From the NCBI GenBank assembly GCA_008921705.1, contig VFFE01007127.1:379550-443549 (forward strand): 64,000 nt of DNA, in the 5' to 3' direction. The notes beneath the pieces were generated by a model. It was not told where the DNA came from and did no database searches. It saw only the letters and a program-made list of their open reading frames with translations. Source of the DNA: Burhinus oedicnemus (lineage: Eukaryota > Chordata > Aves > Charadriiformes > Burhinidae). A program made the position numbers and the translations under genes. Shown one piece after another: positions 1 to 12,034 of the stretch; position 1 is the stretch's first letter; every line of letters begins with the position of its first letter.

Positions 1-250
1 GGGCCCCAGCGCTGGAGGCAGCACTTCAGGGGGGTCTCCCCAGAACGGAGCAGAGGGGCAGAATCCCCTCCCTCGCCCTGCTGGTCACGCTGCTGGGGAT
101 GCAGCCCAGGATGCGGGTGGCTTTCTGGGCTGCCAGTGCCCATTGCCGGCTCATGTTGAGCTTCTCATCCACCAGCACCCCCAAGTCCTTCTCCTTGGGG
201 CTGCTCTCCATCCAGTCTCCACCCAGCCTAGATTTGTGGGAATTGGGTGG
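1..250 (-). mobile_element. CR1 LINE fragment, RT C-terminal part, cut by window edge
   Basis: Read on the minus strand, this stretch encodes the C-terminal part of a CR1 reverse transcriptase ORF. Recognisable pieces are [15 protein letters not shown], then ILGCIPSSV and [14 protein letters not shown], which are hallmarks of the segment after the polymerase catalytic core. The element continues to the left beyond the window, so its 3' end is not visible. Similarity fades at about 235-250, which I take as the 5' truncation point. This is a dead copy, carrying only a fraction of the ORF and no ORF1 or endonuclease. Its 5' breakpoint lies close in the consensus to those of the copies at 16.8 kb and 24.5 kb. 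Confidence 0.93.
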
Positions 251-1610
251 ACAGCAGCATGCCCACCACTGTTGGCAGCCAAGGGCCTCTCTCTTCCCTG
301 TCCGGTGCGTTCAGACCATGTTTTGCTCAGCCTGAAGCTCATGGTTATGGATTCCAGTTTTCAACCTTAAAATCCTACTCCTTGAAGTAAAAGCGAATTA
401 ACTGGAATATCAAGAGGTCTTTCTTTCTACTTAGAAAAATCTTGAATGCAGCAAAAAAGCACCAGCTTCTCTCCAGGCTAACATCACCCCACACACCCTG
501 GCTGAGCCACTTTAAAAGACCCAGTTGAACCCCTCCTCTGCCTGTGTATTGCTAGGGACAATAAAACTCGCTGTATCATTGCTGGCTGTAGCAGAAAGAC
601 ATAAAAGAAAGAGCCTCAATGCCGGAATTAATACAAAACCGCTAACCAAACATCAGCCTCGCCATTGCCTACTTCCACACGTGGAGAGCTGAGCATGAAC
701 TCAGTGCTTTTGATTTGGTACCACACCGAGCATCAAAACACAGCACTGAAACCAGAAATCCGCCTGCCATTTCCTGGCGATGTCATTCCAGGGCACGCAG
801 AGGGACACGATGTGGAGGCTGAAGGGTTAAACGAATGCTCCCATTCAGCCACCATCTGATGTGTGCACATTCAAAGTGCTAATTATGTCTAACAAAGACA
901 ATGCACAAAGCCCTACACTATACTGTAGAAGATTTCAATAATGCCAGTACAGCTTATTAGGATAATTTTTTGTGGGTTAAAATAGAGGACGAATATTTAA
1001 AACCTGCACGGGTATTTGTACGCAACGTCCCTAAGCGTAGTGAAATCTGAATTAAGAGCAATTATCAGAAAGATATTGTGTGTTCTGTACTGTAAGTCTA
1101 TGACCTGGCCCAAAGGTCCTTCAAGTACTAACAGAGAACGCTGCAGGGAAATTTAATCAGCCATGTGTTGGGGACATCTCAGTTGGAAACCAAGATGGAC
1201 GTAGGTAAAGCAAAAGAACCGGAGAGACATTTTCAGAAGTGGTCTCCAGAGATCAGAGGGAAGGTTTGCATTGCCGAATCACAAGGTTTCCCCACAGCAA
1301 AGTTGTCAGCCTGGGTCTAAAACAGGGAGAGGTGGTACACAGCTGGAACACGACCCTCGCCTCCTCCACTCTTTTCCAGATTAACAGGGAAAATACAAGT
1401 ATGCGTGTGGAAAGAGCTGTAACACTGGAGTTCAGCCTGCCAAAATAATGAGAAGCTGCTGAGGTTAACGTGGGGACAGCTGGGACTTGAGCCACAAGCC
1501 CCATCCCTCCCATGCAGGCAGCTGAGCATCAGCCGAGTGAGTCGGCAACGCTTGCACTGGGGCAGCTGAGGCAGAAGGGAGACAGGTGCTGAAAAAGGAG
1601 TAGCTAGCAG

Positions 1611-1650
1611 TATATATATGCACACATATATATGCATATATACATGCATA
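1611..1650. repeat. AT/AC/TGCA dinucleotide-type microsatellite
   Basis: About 40 bp of alternating purine-pyrimidine sequence (TA runs interspersed with CA and TGCA). It is imperfect and partly self-complementary, so it can form cruciform or Z-like structures. Confidence 0.85.
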
Positions 1651-1735
1651 ACAGCAGCAGCACAGAGAGCCAGGTCCAAGTCCAAGCAGTAAGCAAGTGC
1701 AAGATTAGTACTGTTTTAATTATAGAACTTCTGGC

Positions 1736-1748
1736 TTTTTTTTTTTTT
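1736..1748. repeat. Poly(T) tract, T13
   Basis: Simple homopolymer. No polyadenylation hexamer lies at the expected distance on the complementary strand, so nothing marks it as a retrocopy tail. Confidence 0.9.
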
Positions 1749-2508
1749 GGACTGTGTCTGCATTTTTATGTTTATGGAGTATAGATACCCAGGAGGCGAA
1801 TCTCAAAGCACCTCCTCCTATTCATTATTACTTGGCATTGCAGAACCTGGGAGCCCAAGGCATCATCATGCCCCAACATGTGGGCGCACGCTGCAACATC
1901 TGAGTTAGTCCCTCCAACAGTGATGAAAAGCAGAATTAAAATGTGGGTTTGCGCTTCTTGTGGCTTTTTGAAGTGTTATACATTGCAGTGGTATTTATTA
2001 GTAAGGTTTCCTATGGAAACAAGGTTTATACAATCGCACTTCTACATGTCCAAATTACAGCTAAATTCAAAATATGGGTATAAACCTCAGGGAATTATGT
2101 CTCTACAAAAGGGAAGGCATAAAAACTGGTGAAAAGCCACATTTAGATAGATGTAAGCAGACAAATGCTGCCTCAACACATGGAAAAACCAGCAAGAGCA
2201 AAGCTGTTATACCTCCGTCTGGTTGCCATAAATAAGTTCATCAGCATGAAATGACCTTGCAGGCTGTCCATCAGGCTGCAGGTCATCCCCAGCACATACT
2301 CAAGGGACCTTACATGAGGATTACCGCGACGCAAGCACCACCAATGCTCTAGAGACCAAAGGACTCAAGCCCCTAGGAAAGCATACCTCAGCTGGGCTCT
2401 TCCTGCAATTATTTTCCCTCTCTAGAAAAGCAACAGTGCTAAACCAGAACAACTCTCACGTGGCAAATGCAATACAGAGCAAAATCATCAATATTGCTAC
2501 AAGTCAGG

Positions 2509-2580
2509 AATTCATCGCTTCAGTTTCTGTCACGAACCACTGTGCACAGTGGCTCATGACAGAATTCAATGATGCGAATT
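2509..2580 (-). other. 72-nt near-palindromic hairpin, unidentified
   Basis: A long inverted repeat is centred between 2544 and 2545. The inner stem pairs 2525-2544 with 2545-2564: 18 of 20 positions are Watson-Crick. The two exceptions (2533/2556 and 2536/2553) are C-A and A-C on the plus strand but become G-U wobbles in a minus-strand RNA, giving a fully paired inner stem. An internal loop (2522-2524 against 2565-2570) separates an outer stem (2509-2521 with 2571-2580) with 9 pairs, one mismatch and a 3-nt bulge. The size and shape are compatible with a pre-miRNA-like hairpin, a palindromic MITE remnant or two head-to-head terminal inverted repeats. I do not recognise the family. The minus strand is chosen only because it pairs better. 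Confidence 0.6.
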
Positions 2581-4515
2581 ACTAGCTGGGGATGGGAGAA
2601 ATTTTGAAGAAATAAAGCAAGGAGGAACTTAACCAACTCTATAAATTTCATTATGCAAGTACTTTGTTTGGTCCTTAGAAAACAAGTTGTTAACACAAAA
2701 CTTTCATCTAGTCACCGTTTGAAATAAATTTCTCTAGCAGTATTCAGTGCCACGCTTGCTGCAATCCCCCACATCGCAAGCTCATAACATTAGCAGTGTT
2801 ACGCAGTTGTCCCACATTAGGGCCGACCTTGTGCAAGCTTCTGAATGCCAGAACGGGTAAAATTCTGAAAAAAGTTCCTATTTGTGGTGGTGAACCACAG
2901 CAGGGAGCCAGGGCTCACCTCAACCAGTTTGCCAGCGCAGGGCATTATTTAGCCTTCACTGTAGGATGGATTTGGGGATGAGGAAGGATGGGCAAGGAAA
3001 GAGTAGGAACATTCAAAGCTTATTCAAACTGTTCCTAGAGACACACGTAAAAAAAAAAAATCTAACTCCTGTCATTTTGACAATGGGTACTGTAATATTG
3101 GTGTAAATGTTATAGCCGGACTTTGTAGGGCACAAAAATTACCCAACACTTAGCTGTCTATACTGAACATATACACCATCTTTTTCATTGTCAAAATGCA
3201 CCCCGACTGTCCTGCTACAGGTGATATTTTCTTTTTAAAGTCCACAGAACATTTTGTTTTAGCTTTACAGTCTGACTGTTTTTTCCCTACACTGGAGTCT
3301 ACCTTACGGTGTGCTTCACACAATTACCAGGATGGCAAAGTCAAGGTCTCCAAAGCTTGGAAATATGAAAGCCAGGTTCTTCTGCCCAACCTTAAATAAA
3401 CCTTGTTGTACATATGAATTTTGCTGCAGCCTTTCTGAGATGGTTCTTTTATCCACAGGCTTTGTGCCTCCCTCAGCGCACTGAGGAGATGCTACACAGG
3501 CATCGAGCAGAGATTCAACAGCCCATTTTGTTCTCACTGTTCAGCGTGTGGCCTTGTGCCTTATTTACTATAATTATTTCAACATCTGCTCTGAAGACAG
3601 AAATTTGTTTATTTCCTCAGAGGCTTTTCTATGGCACTCATTGCTATAGTGTTTGAATGCTTTATAAAATATTAATGGATTTCTGTTCTTTCCCTTCTGT
3701 TATCATCTCCATTTTCCAGACGGGAAATTCTGGCCCGCATATTAAATTGTGAATTTGTTCACCAATTTGGGAGGAAACAGCAGATCTCCCGCACACGCAC
3801 AAACCAGCTACGGTGTGTTTGCAGAACAGGCTCTGGCCAAGGGGCACGTGCAGGGCTACTGGGTACAGCCCTCACTAGCCAGGATGAAGCAGAAGACCCA
3901 TCCAATATCAAAAGGTGAGGCATTAAGCGATGCCTTCAGAACCACACCGCAACTTTGGGATTAGACTTAAGTTCTCCAAATAAAAACAATACAGAAAATA
4001 AGGAGGACACGCCTTTTCCTTCTTTGGCATCCACTTTTGGCGGTAAATGCCTTCCCGCTTCCGCAACAGGAGTTACAGAAACAGTGTATCCCCAACATCT
4101 AGCCACCCTTTCCTGTCATTTCAAGCCCTGCCATAAGGGTCAGATCACACTCAGCATATCCTCACCCTTTGCAGTAACATTTTCCAATTTGAAGATTGAT
4201 GGCATGTACAAAAAGTCTTTACTGTGGATTAAGTATTCTCCATCTTTCTTCCCAAGTCCAATTTCCCAGCCCCCTGATCATTCCCACCCCTTTCCTCTAA
4301 GCGCCCTCTCTCACCCCTTCCACATTTAATTTATTTAAATTGTGGGGTACCAAAACCTGCCCCCGATGACAAGCAGAGCAAGTTGGCTCCATGTGTCGCA
4401 CAGCCCTGTGCTGCACCACGCACACCGCGCCACACCAGCCCGGCGCCGCTGCCCCGCAGGCAGGTTAGAGCCTGCCCCACGCTGCAGCCTGGCGCGTGCA
4501 CAGCTGATCCGTCCT
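2581..4515. other. Unique non-coding sequence with a small CpG cluster at its end
   Basis: No gene or recognisable repeat was found. An A12 tract lies at 3049-3060. The last ~120 bp (about 4395-4515) is locally GC-rich and dense in CpG, but it is too short to call a CpG island, and it borders an ancient CR1 fragment. Confidence 0.55.
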
Positions 4516-4850
4516 GTCTGCATTTAGGAGTTTATTTGTGCCCTGATTGAATTACATCCCGATTCGTCTGCCTTCCCGTCATCAATGCAAGTTCCGACCC
4601 TGTCCTTTACCATCCTTGCAGCCCATCTCAGCTTTGTGCCATCTGCAAATTTAATAAGTGTACTCTCATCAATTAAAAAGGTTGATGTCACCAGAGCAGG
4701 ACAAGCCCCCATGGAGCCCCACTCCATACACTCTTCCATTTTGATGGGCAACTGTAATTATTTTGCAGATATGGCTGTCTAACAAACTTTGTGCCCGTTC
4801 TGTAATTGCTTCATCAAGACGCAGAAGACACGAAGTTAGGTAAACCGTAA
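4516..4850 (-). mobile_element. Ancient CR1 reverse transcriptase fragment
   Basis: The minus strand carries a strongly diverged part of a CR1 RT domain around the catalytic box. The segment ESTLIKFADGTKL is readable, where active elements have FADD; the second Asp codon is Gly here (plus-strand 4638-4640). To the right, the sequence follows the antisense CR1 pattern up to about 4.85 kb. To the left, it follows the segment after the FADD box. Both ends fade gradually, as expected for an old insertion. It is much more decayed than the 3'-tail copies elsewhere in the window and cannot be active. Confidence 0.8.
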
Positions 4851-5003
4851 CATTCCCATGTGCATCTGCAGCTACACTAAACATGAATAAAAACCCTAAA
4901 TACACCCCATTCCCACTTTTTCCCTGCCTGCAAAACTTGCTATCCAGTAACTGGCCTCCATGATATCTCAGAAACAACCACTGGCAGTGGAGATTGCTTG
5001 AGC

Positions 5004-5019
5004 TTTTTTTTTTTTTTTT
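5004..5019. repeat. Poly(T) tract, T16
   Basis: Uninterrupted homopolymer followed by AATATTTAA. Confidence 0.9.
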
Positions 5020-8000
5020 AATATTTAAGTACACCAAGAAGTTCATCAGCCCAAGGTAATTGAAAAAAAACTCCCACACTTATCTAATATATTCTAGACT
5101 GTTCTTTCTCTATTCAAGCCAGAGACCCTCTCCTGCCGATGCTGTTTATTGGTAATGATAGACACTGGACTGCAGCTGATCCATTCAATAGTGGCAGATG
5201 CAGCAAAAAATAGACATTTACTGCTGAATAATGCTTTCTTTAGTTTCTCTATTAAATACAGCATAGCGCTCCTCGTCTTCTTTCCCTTCAGTATGTGTGC
5301 AGCAGGTTCACATTAGCCATCTGAAGCATGGCTGCAGCCATCTCAAAGTAGATAAACAAGAGGAATATTCCTCATCAAAAGACAAGTGAATGAAGGCCAC
5401 TCTGGCAAGGAATACAGAAAATGTCTGCTCTACAAAAGATAGCTGTTTGAAAAAAAACATGCCTCAGGAGAAAGCACCACTCCGCCGCAGAAAATATTTC
5501 AAATAGGTTTCTACATACCCGTGTGCTCCCACTGAACTTTGTTTTATTCTTTGCCTCAGCGGGGTTTGGACCCATGGCTTGAGGTGACTTCAGCCATTGC
5601 AGTTTTGAATCTTCAAGCACTAATTGCCATGCTGTATAACTGCTATACTTGTGACATGCCCAAGCTGCCTAACTAAGGGACAGATTAACTCAGAGTTACA
5701 CCGAGTCTTCTACTTGACCACAAATAAGACAGCTCCGTTACATTTCTTAGCCCATTCCTGACTTCCCATGGTATTTTGCCGAGCCAAACCTGTCCTGTCA
5801 CCTCGGGCGCTCAGCCAGAAAGCTTGAACAGAAAACTGAAATGTGGCCGTCGTTTGAAAAGACACCCAATTAAAAGCAGAAATGTGAAACTTCAAATTTA
5901 AGTCTTGACCAACAGGGCAGGATGATCTCTCAGTCTGCAAGGTAGAGGTTCAGTTGTTCTCCCTTCCTGCCTTGCAAGCTCAAGGAAAGGCAAATATAAA
6001 CTGGCTAAGGATCATCAACAGCATGAAGTTCTGCAGCTGGCGTGGGTGACAATGCTAGTGATGATTCAGGAGTCAGACGGATCCAGCTCTCTGCATCAAG
6101 CCTTAGCTCTTTAGGAGAAGGGAGGAAAAAAAGAAAGTAAAACTGTGTTTTAAGCAGTGGAATCAGCAGGCTCTAGTTGTCAGCAGTTTTGTTTGTTTTT
6201 GGTGCAAATTTAGTAGTTGTGAATATCTCAGGAAGTTGCTGGCATCTGGGAGTTTCAGGCTAAGACAAGCCGATGTGGCTGTTTTCTCTTCCTGCCATAG
6301 TGTCACCATCAGGAGCATGGCTGCAAGCCCTGAGCTCTTGCTCATGCCACTTCCAGCGGAGACCACGGCTGCTTCTGCTCCCCAGCCCCCGGGTGGGGAG
6401 CAAAGACACAGACAAGCTCATTCACTCAGGGTTTCACTAGCACAGCACCCACCTATTCCTATAACCTCCATAAAGCTCACCGGAGCTCTATATAGGAAAA
6501 AGCAATCATGCACAAGCTAGAAAATACAAGGATGCCCTCTCCTGCCAGCCCCTCAGCTGGTGGGATGCTCCATGGGTCTGGAGAAGGGCCAAGAACAGCA
6601 TAGGAAACAAGGAGAGCCAAGGGAGGTGGGAACAACGCTCTGGGACCACCAAGCCCAAGCAGGCAGGAAATACAGAACTTCAGAAAGCATTTGGTTCTGT
6701 TTCCCCACAGCTTCAGAGCCCCAAGGGTAACCTGAGCCAGGTCAGGCAGCTCTTGCCCCCATGGTTATGGAAAAACCCAAGTACCGCTTTTCTGCAAGCC
6801 GATATTCCCCGCGGTCACATGCTTGCAGGAGCTGAGGATCTCAGAAAAAGTTGCACAAGTCACAAAAAAGGTGCAAGAGTTGATACTTTTCATATCTTGA
6901 AAGAGGGCAGGAGCGAGGTGCAGGAGGAACAACACCGTAAGCAAGAAGAGGCAGAAAACACGGGGCAGCTCTGGGCACAAAGAGGTTGGGACATCGGCAC
7001 GTCTGCACCATGCAACAAACTACAGCACAGACACACAGAAGCTAGAGGACACCTCAGTCCATAAACACCATTCAAAGCATTTCATGGACTTCACGCGCCA
7101 GGGCCAATACAGGAGCAAAAACCAGAGGGATTACACACCTTCCAGGTCTGGACCAGCCTGGTCTGCACCACACTCCTCTCCACTCCCTGCCCCAGCCCCC
7201 ACATAGGCAAAATCATCTCAGGTGTTTCTGCTACCCTAATATAGGCATGTCCCCACAGCAGTAATGAGAAACACACTTTCCTCATGAGTCAGAAAGAGAT
7301 TTAAAGAGGTTTTTTTCACTGTGCACAGATTTTTTGAGGGTCAAGTTGTTCCCTTAGTTAGCAGGTGGAGGAATGCATTAAATCATTCAATGTAAGCTGA
7401 GCTGTCAGCATCGATCTGAGCAGGCAGGAAAATTTGAAATGCAGTTTTCACCCATTTTAAATGTATCATCTTTCATATAAACAAAAAGTGTTCCAAACCT
7501 TCTGGCACTAGAGCATACGGAGTAAAAACGAGTTATGGTACTGCACGCTGCAAAGTTAAAAAGGCAATTTTCTTAACATCCAATTTTCAGCACTCTGCAA
7601 CTATGTTTAAATGCAGAGGGGTATATTGCTGTGAACCAAAGCCCGATGGTGCCTGTGTATCAGTCAAAGGAAAGATTTAAAATGCACAAAATAAATAATA
7701 ATGATTGCCAAACTCTTCAGGTTTTGCAGTTTACTAAACAGATGCACCAGGTAATTCAATTTAGTGGCTACAAAGGGTATAATAGCTTAATGCAGTTTCA
7801 TATTTAGCCTGGTGGGTTAACCATAAAAATACAATTTATACTAATGGATATTCTAATCAGGGCAGCTTCCAAAGGGGAGCTGACAATTTAGCCACTTCAC
7901 TTTCTTACCAGTGCTATTTATTAATGATGCTGGATTGCAGCTCAAGCAGCAGGAAGACTGTTCTCTTGATTCAAACAGCAAATAATAGTATTATGAGAGA

Positions 8001-8213
8001 AATAAATCACTCAGGGTTTTCTCAATACATTCACTGCTTCTACAAAGCTGCCAAGAAAAGCCTCCCTTTCAGGAGTATGGCTTCTTTCTGACTGTAAGGC
8101 TTGAGGGGACTTTCCTGGGCTATGAGGTCTAGTACTTCGCTATCACGGGCAACCACAACTGCAGTGGTAGGTTTCTCCCTTCCCTTCACTCTAAAACCTC
8201 ACTGATTATGTTT

Positions 8214-8231
8214 AAAAAAAAAAAAAAAAAA
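8214..8231. repeat. Poly(A) tract, A18
   Basis: Uninterrupted homopolymer. No AATAAA precedes it in the 10-35 bp window, so it is not a convincing retrocopy tail. Confidence 0.9.
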
Positions 8232-8528
8232 CCTTAATTTCCTACCCAAAGTTTATTTTTGACCTGTTAAAATCAGACCTGCTTTAATTTTTTGCATTTT
8301 TACCTGAAAACACACAGAGCTTGCATTCCTCCACATTACACCACTTTTGTAACTTCAGCAAACTTCCAGTGAGGACGTGAACGGAAGAGACACGGATAGC
8401 GATACCTGCATGGCAGCTCTAATGAGACCTGTTGGTATCTAACTGGGTGCTAGAGCCTTCTGTAAAAAGGTGCCTTTCCATGCTTCTAGTGTAGGATGGT
8501 TCGGGGTAGCTGAAGGACCAGGAGGGAG

Positions 8529-8550
8529 AAAAAAAAAAAAAAAAAAAAAA
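8529..8550. repeat. Poly(A) tract, about A22
   Basis: Uninterrupted homopolymer following a purine-rich GGAGGGAG lead-in. No polyadenylation hexamer lies upstream. Confidence 0.88.
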
Positions 8551-10309
8551 GGCTGGCAAGAGCCACTGCTTGCCAGAATCCCAAGAAAAACAGTGAGAAT
8601 CTTTGCTTATGACCTGGGACAGCCATTGATGAACATCACCCAAGAACAAGCGGCTTGCAAACAACCGAGTGTTGCATTCACCAAAAACATGCAAATCCTG
8701 CTGGTTATGCTGAGGACCAGAAGGTTTTCCTACACTGCGTTATCTCCATTGCTGGGTCACCAGGTGACCAACTCACACAATATCACCAAAAGCTTTGGAA
8801 AACCACATCTTGTGCCTTTCTTAAAGCCCTGTCCTTCAGAATAATCTGTGTTTAAAAACAAGGGTTTGTATGTTTTGGGGTTTTTTTAAGTAAGAAAAGA
8901 CTTGGCCTTTATTAGTTTTCAGAACCCCTATCCTGGTGGGTGTGTGCACCTCTGTCCTGGTTATGCAGTGGGACAAGACACACATGTAGTTGTAGGAAAA
9001 CACTACTCATAGTGACCCCAAAAAGCTGAAAACCTCAAAGTCATGTAAAAAGCCTTTTTTTTCTAATATAAAATTGCTGTATTTTCTCTAAGCCAGGATC
9101 ATGGTCTGCAGGCTCAGTTCATTTGTTCATGTTTTGGCTTCTGTCACCCCCAGAAAGACCAGGACGAGGGCACAGTGGCTTTGGTGCAGGAGGTGCCAGA
9201 CCCAAGAGGAGCACTATGGCCCCACCACACAGGAGCACAAACCAGGGTCACAGCACAAGAGTCTCATGTGACAGCATCAGGGAGGGTTTGGAAGGAACCA
9301 GGACGATCCTGTGCATCTCAGATTTTCCCAATATCCCGCCCCTTTCAGGCACTGGAATTAACTTCTGACCCCTAATATTTTTAGACAAAACATCTCCATA
9401 TGGCCAGTTCCTAGAATTCAAGGACAATGAACCAGACCATAAAAATCATGCATTACCATTAAAACTGTAAGTTCTTGTTTATTTTCTTATTTAGAAAAAT
9501 TAATTTAATGTTCTCTTTACCTGCCCTTCTAATTAATTAACTTATTACCTGCAGCGGGCTTGTGTTCCTCCTTTTCAGAAAGAAAAGAGCGAGGCTTTTC
9601 AGGTATGGGGCACCCCTGAAAACTGCTCAAGGAGGCTGAAAATAATGAGGTGTCGATGCTGCTCTTCAAGGTTTACATACTAAATGCCTGTAGTACTTCA
9701 TTCAAAAATCAGTCAGGAAAGGGTTAGTGCCTTGTAAGAGAGATTTATTAACTTCTTGCAGCGGTGCTGACCTGGGGTGGTAAAGCCTAGAAGAGGAAAG
9801 GGAGAAGCTTGTACACAAGATCTACAAGAGAGAGCAGGAACTTTTCATTCCCAAGTTAGTAGATGTTGGATTTTGAAGCACTATTGACCTCAGGTAGCAA
9901 GTGTATTTAATGAATCAGTAACATTGTATTTGAAAAGAAAGAAGAGTATCGAGTGACCGCACTGATAACATTTGGTCATTTCATCCCATCGGCAACAAAA
10001 TCAGAGGTTCCCCACTGAGGGGTAACTTGTAAGGCCTAAATAATATTGACTGAGACTCGAGGTATTGCCTTTTACAGCTGGTTAATGCCCGTCTCATCCT
10101 TGCAGAGGGTGCCAGTCAGGGCATAGAGAGATTCCTTCTTACACTGACCACGTCTTAAACTGATAATGAGTTATCTATAACATAGTTCTGAAAAAAAACA
10201 AACGAAAAGAACCAACCCAAAACTCAAACCAAAAAAATCAAGCCAACTAAGGTTTACATACTGGTGATAAAAGTAACTTTAAAACAGTCTTTGCACTGCA
10301 TCTCTGTGA

Positions 10310-10330
10310 TTTTTTTTTTTTTTTTTTTTT
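10310..10330. repeat. Poly(T) tract, T21
   Basis: Uninterrupted homopolymer. Together with the A-rich block at 10190-10245 it forms an A-rich/T-rich inverted pair about 100 bp apart. Confidence 0.9.
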
Positions 10331-11226
10331 GTGGTAGCAGTATTTTAGCATAATGGCAGAAAATGTTTTCTGAGGGAGCAACGAGTAGATGCTCAGTGAG
10401 TTGGGGTCATCACCTGTCTGTACAGCTCTCCCTTCCTTACAGCTTTTAAACTGATTGACTGATTCAAAAAAAGCTGACCGGAGGGTAAAGGGAATTGTGT
10501 TCCTCCTCTTCCAGTGCAAAATGGGCAAATACGTGGTGGGGAGAGACCTTGTATGGCAAAAGGGCAAACTCACATCCCGTCAGGCACTGGGGGATTCCCA
10601 TGGGAAATGGCTCATACAGACCTCCAGCAGCTACGTTTCATGAAATGTCAGGCAGATTTGAAATATATTCCTTAAAATTACAGAAAACAGACCTTCCTGC
10701 CCCAGCAGCTGTCTCTCAATGGAACTGAACCGATTCAGCCTGTCTCTCCATATAGCAGATATTTTGCTTAATGGTTCAGGAAGATGAGCCTGAAGATTAA
10801 GCCTTTATTATGTTCTGGCCATTCAATAAGGCAAAGAAGGCCAAAGGATGCATCCAAAATGGTTTCCAGTTTAATTTACAGGAACTAAAGACCCTCTGGT
10901 TAAAGATTCTCACCAAAAACCTCAGCTAGTTTGCACAAGTGGTATGTGGTAGTTTCTCAAATGCCCCTTCCTAATCATGTTTTGGCAAGGTGGAAGAAAT
11001 TACAAACAGTGCTTTAGGCAGCTGTGAAGTGTAGCAATTGTTTTAGATTTTCTATGAGTTATTCAGAGATTATGACATTCTTTAATAAAATACGGCACCT
11101 GTGACTTATAAAATTAACTCATGTTTTTTCCATGGGAGTTTCCAATAACACTTCATATCCTTTTTCAATATGCGTACTGTGCTGTCATATGGTTTTGCCC
11201 TAAGTTTCTGTACCTAGCTACACTTA

Positions 11227-11275
11227 AATAAAATTACTTTACACTTCGCATTAAATTAAAAAAAAAAAAAAAAAA
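11227..11275 (+). repeat. AATAAA followed by A18 tract; retrocopy-like 3' end
   Basis: AATAAA at 11227-11232 is followed 26 bp later by an A18 tract (11258-11275). That is the spacing of an mRNA 3' end with a genomic poly(A), as in a processed retrocopy. The ~450 bp upstream is AT-rich, has a second AATAAA near 11083 and reads like a 3' UTR, but no parent gene is recognised. A short inverted repeat (AGTCC, TTGA, GGACT) follows the tract at 11282-11295. Because AATAAA is common in AT-rich DNA, chance is a real alternative. CR1 does not use poly(A) priming, so processed copies are uncommon in birds. Confidence 0.3.
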
Positions 11276-12003
11276 GAGAGGAGTCCTTGAGGACTTTAGT
11301 GGAAGTCTGTATGACATAGCAAGGGAAATCCAAGCACCAGTTATCACTTCCTCAATTGTTCAAAAGCGTTTTAGAAAGAAGAAGTCAATAAATGAACGTG
11401 GTAATCCAGTACCTGTGAACATTTCGGTAACATTCGTAGCCAGCTGCAGGGAAGGTTTCATCCTGCGTCTCCTACAAGCACCTCTACCTGGAACTTGAAA
11501 GGCTGGACTCTGGAGGAAAGGGCTGGGGCAATGGGCATACTGTTCATTTCAGCTCATTCAGCCCCAGATTGTTCTCACAGACAGCAAGAACCACCCAGAA
11601 TTAATTTTTTTCTGAGAAGGAACATCAGAGCCCCTTAGGGAATACAGCCATGTTCACCACGTACTACCAAAGTTTGCGGTCAGCTGATGGCTCCCTAGTC
11701 ACCTCATGACAGGAGTGCCCTGAGAGAAGAAAAGGTGCTAGAGAAAAGCTCAAAGAGCCCTCTCCTCTGGGGAGAGACCTGCAGGGACTATTGCACACAG
11801 GCATCACTTGGTACTGTGTCACATAAGTCACCCTTTGGAGACAGGGAGCTGAAAGCACATCAGGGAAAAACCACCAGCAGCCTTTAGCTGAGACCTGAAC
11901 AAGGACAGTGGTCCAGCCCTGCTGTCACTGTGCCCCAGGACTAAGTCACTGCAGCTGATGGCAGATCCGGGCTGAATATATGAAATAACTTCCTCGCAGG
12001 TGC

Positions 12004-12034
<31 letters not shown>

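Larger units (their letters stand above)
251..2508. other. Unique non-coding sequence
   Basis: No gene, RNA gene or clear repeat was recognised here, apart from the AT microsatellite at 1611-1650 and a T13 tract at 1736-1748. Open frames are short and overlap on both strands. The sequence is AT-leaning with few CpGs. Confidence 0.6.
4851..10245. other. Unique non-coding sequence with A/T tracts
   Basis: No exon or transposon was recognised. The stretch is AT-leaning. About 7640-7990 is rich in TAAT-type motifs and looks like constrained non-coding sequence, which cannot be tested here. A low-complexity A-rich block spans about 10190-10245. Homopolymer tracts are listed separately. Confidence 0.5.
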
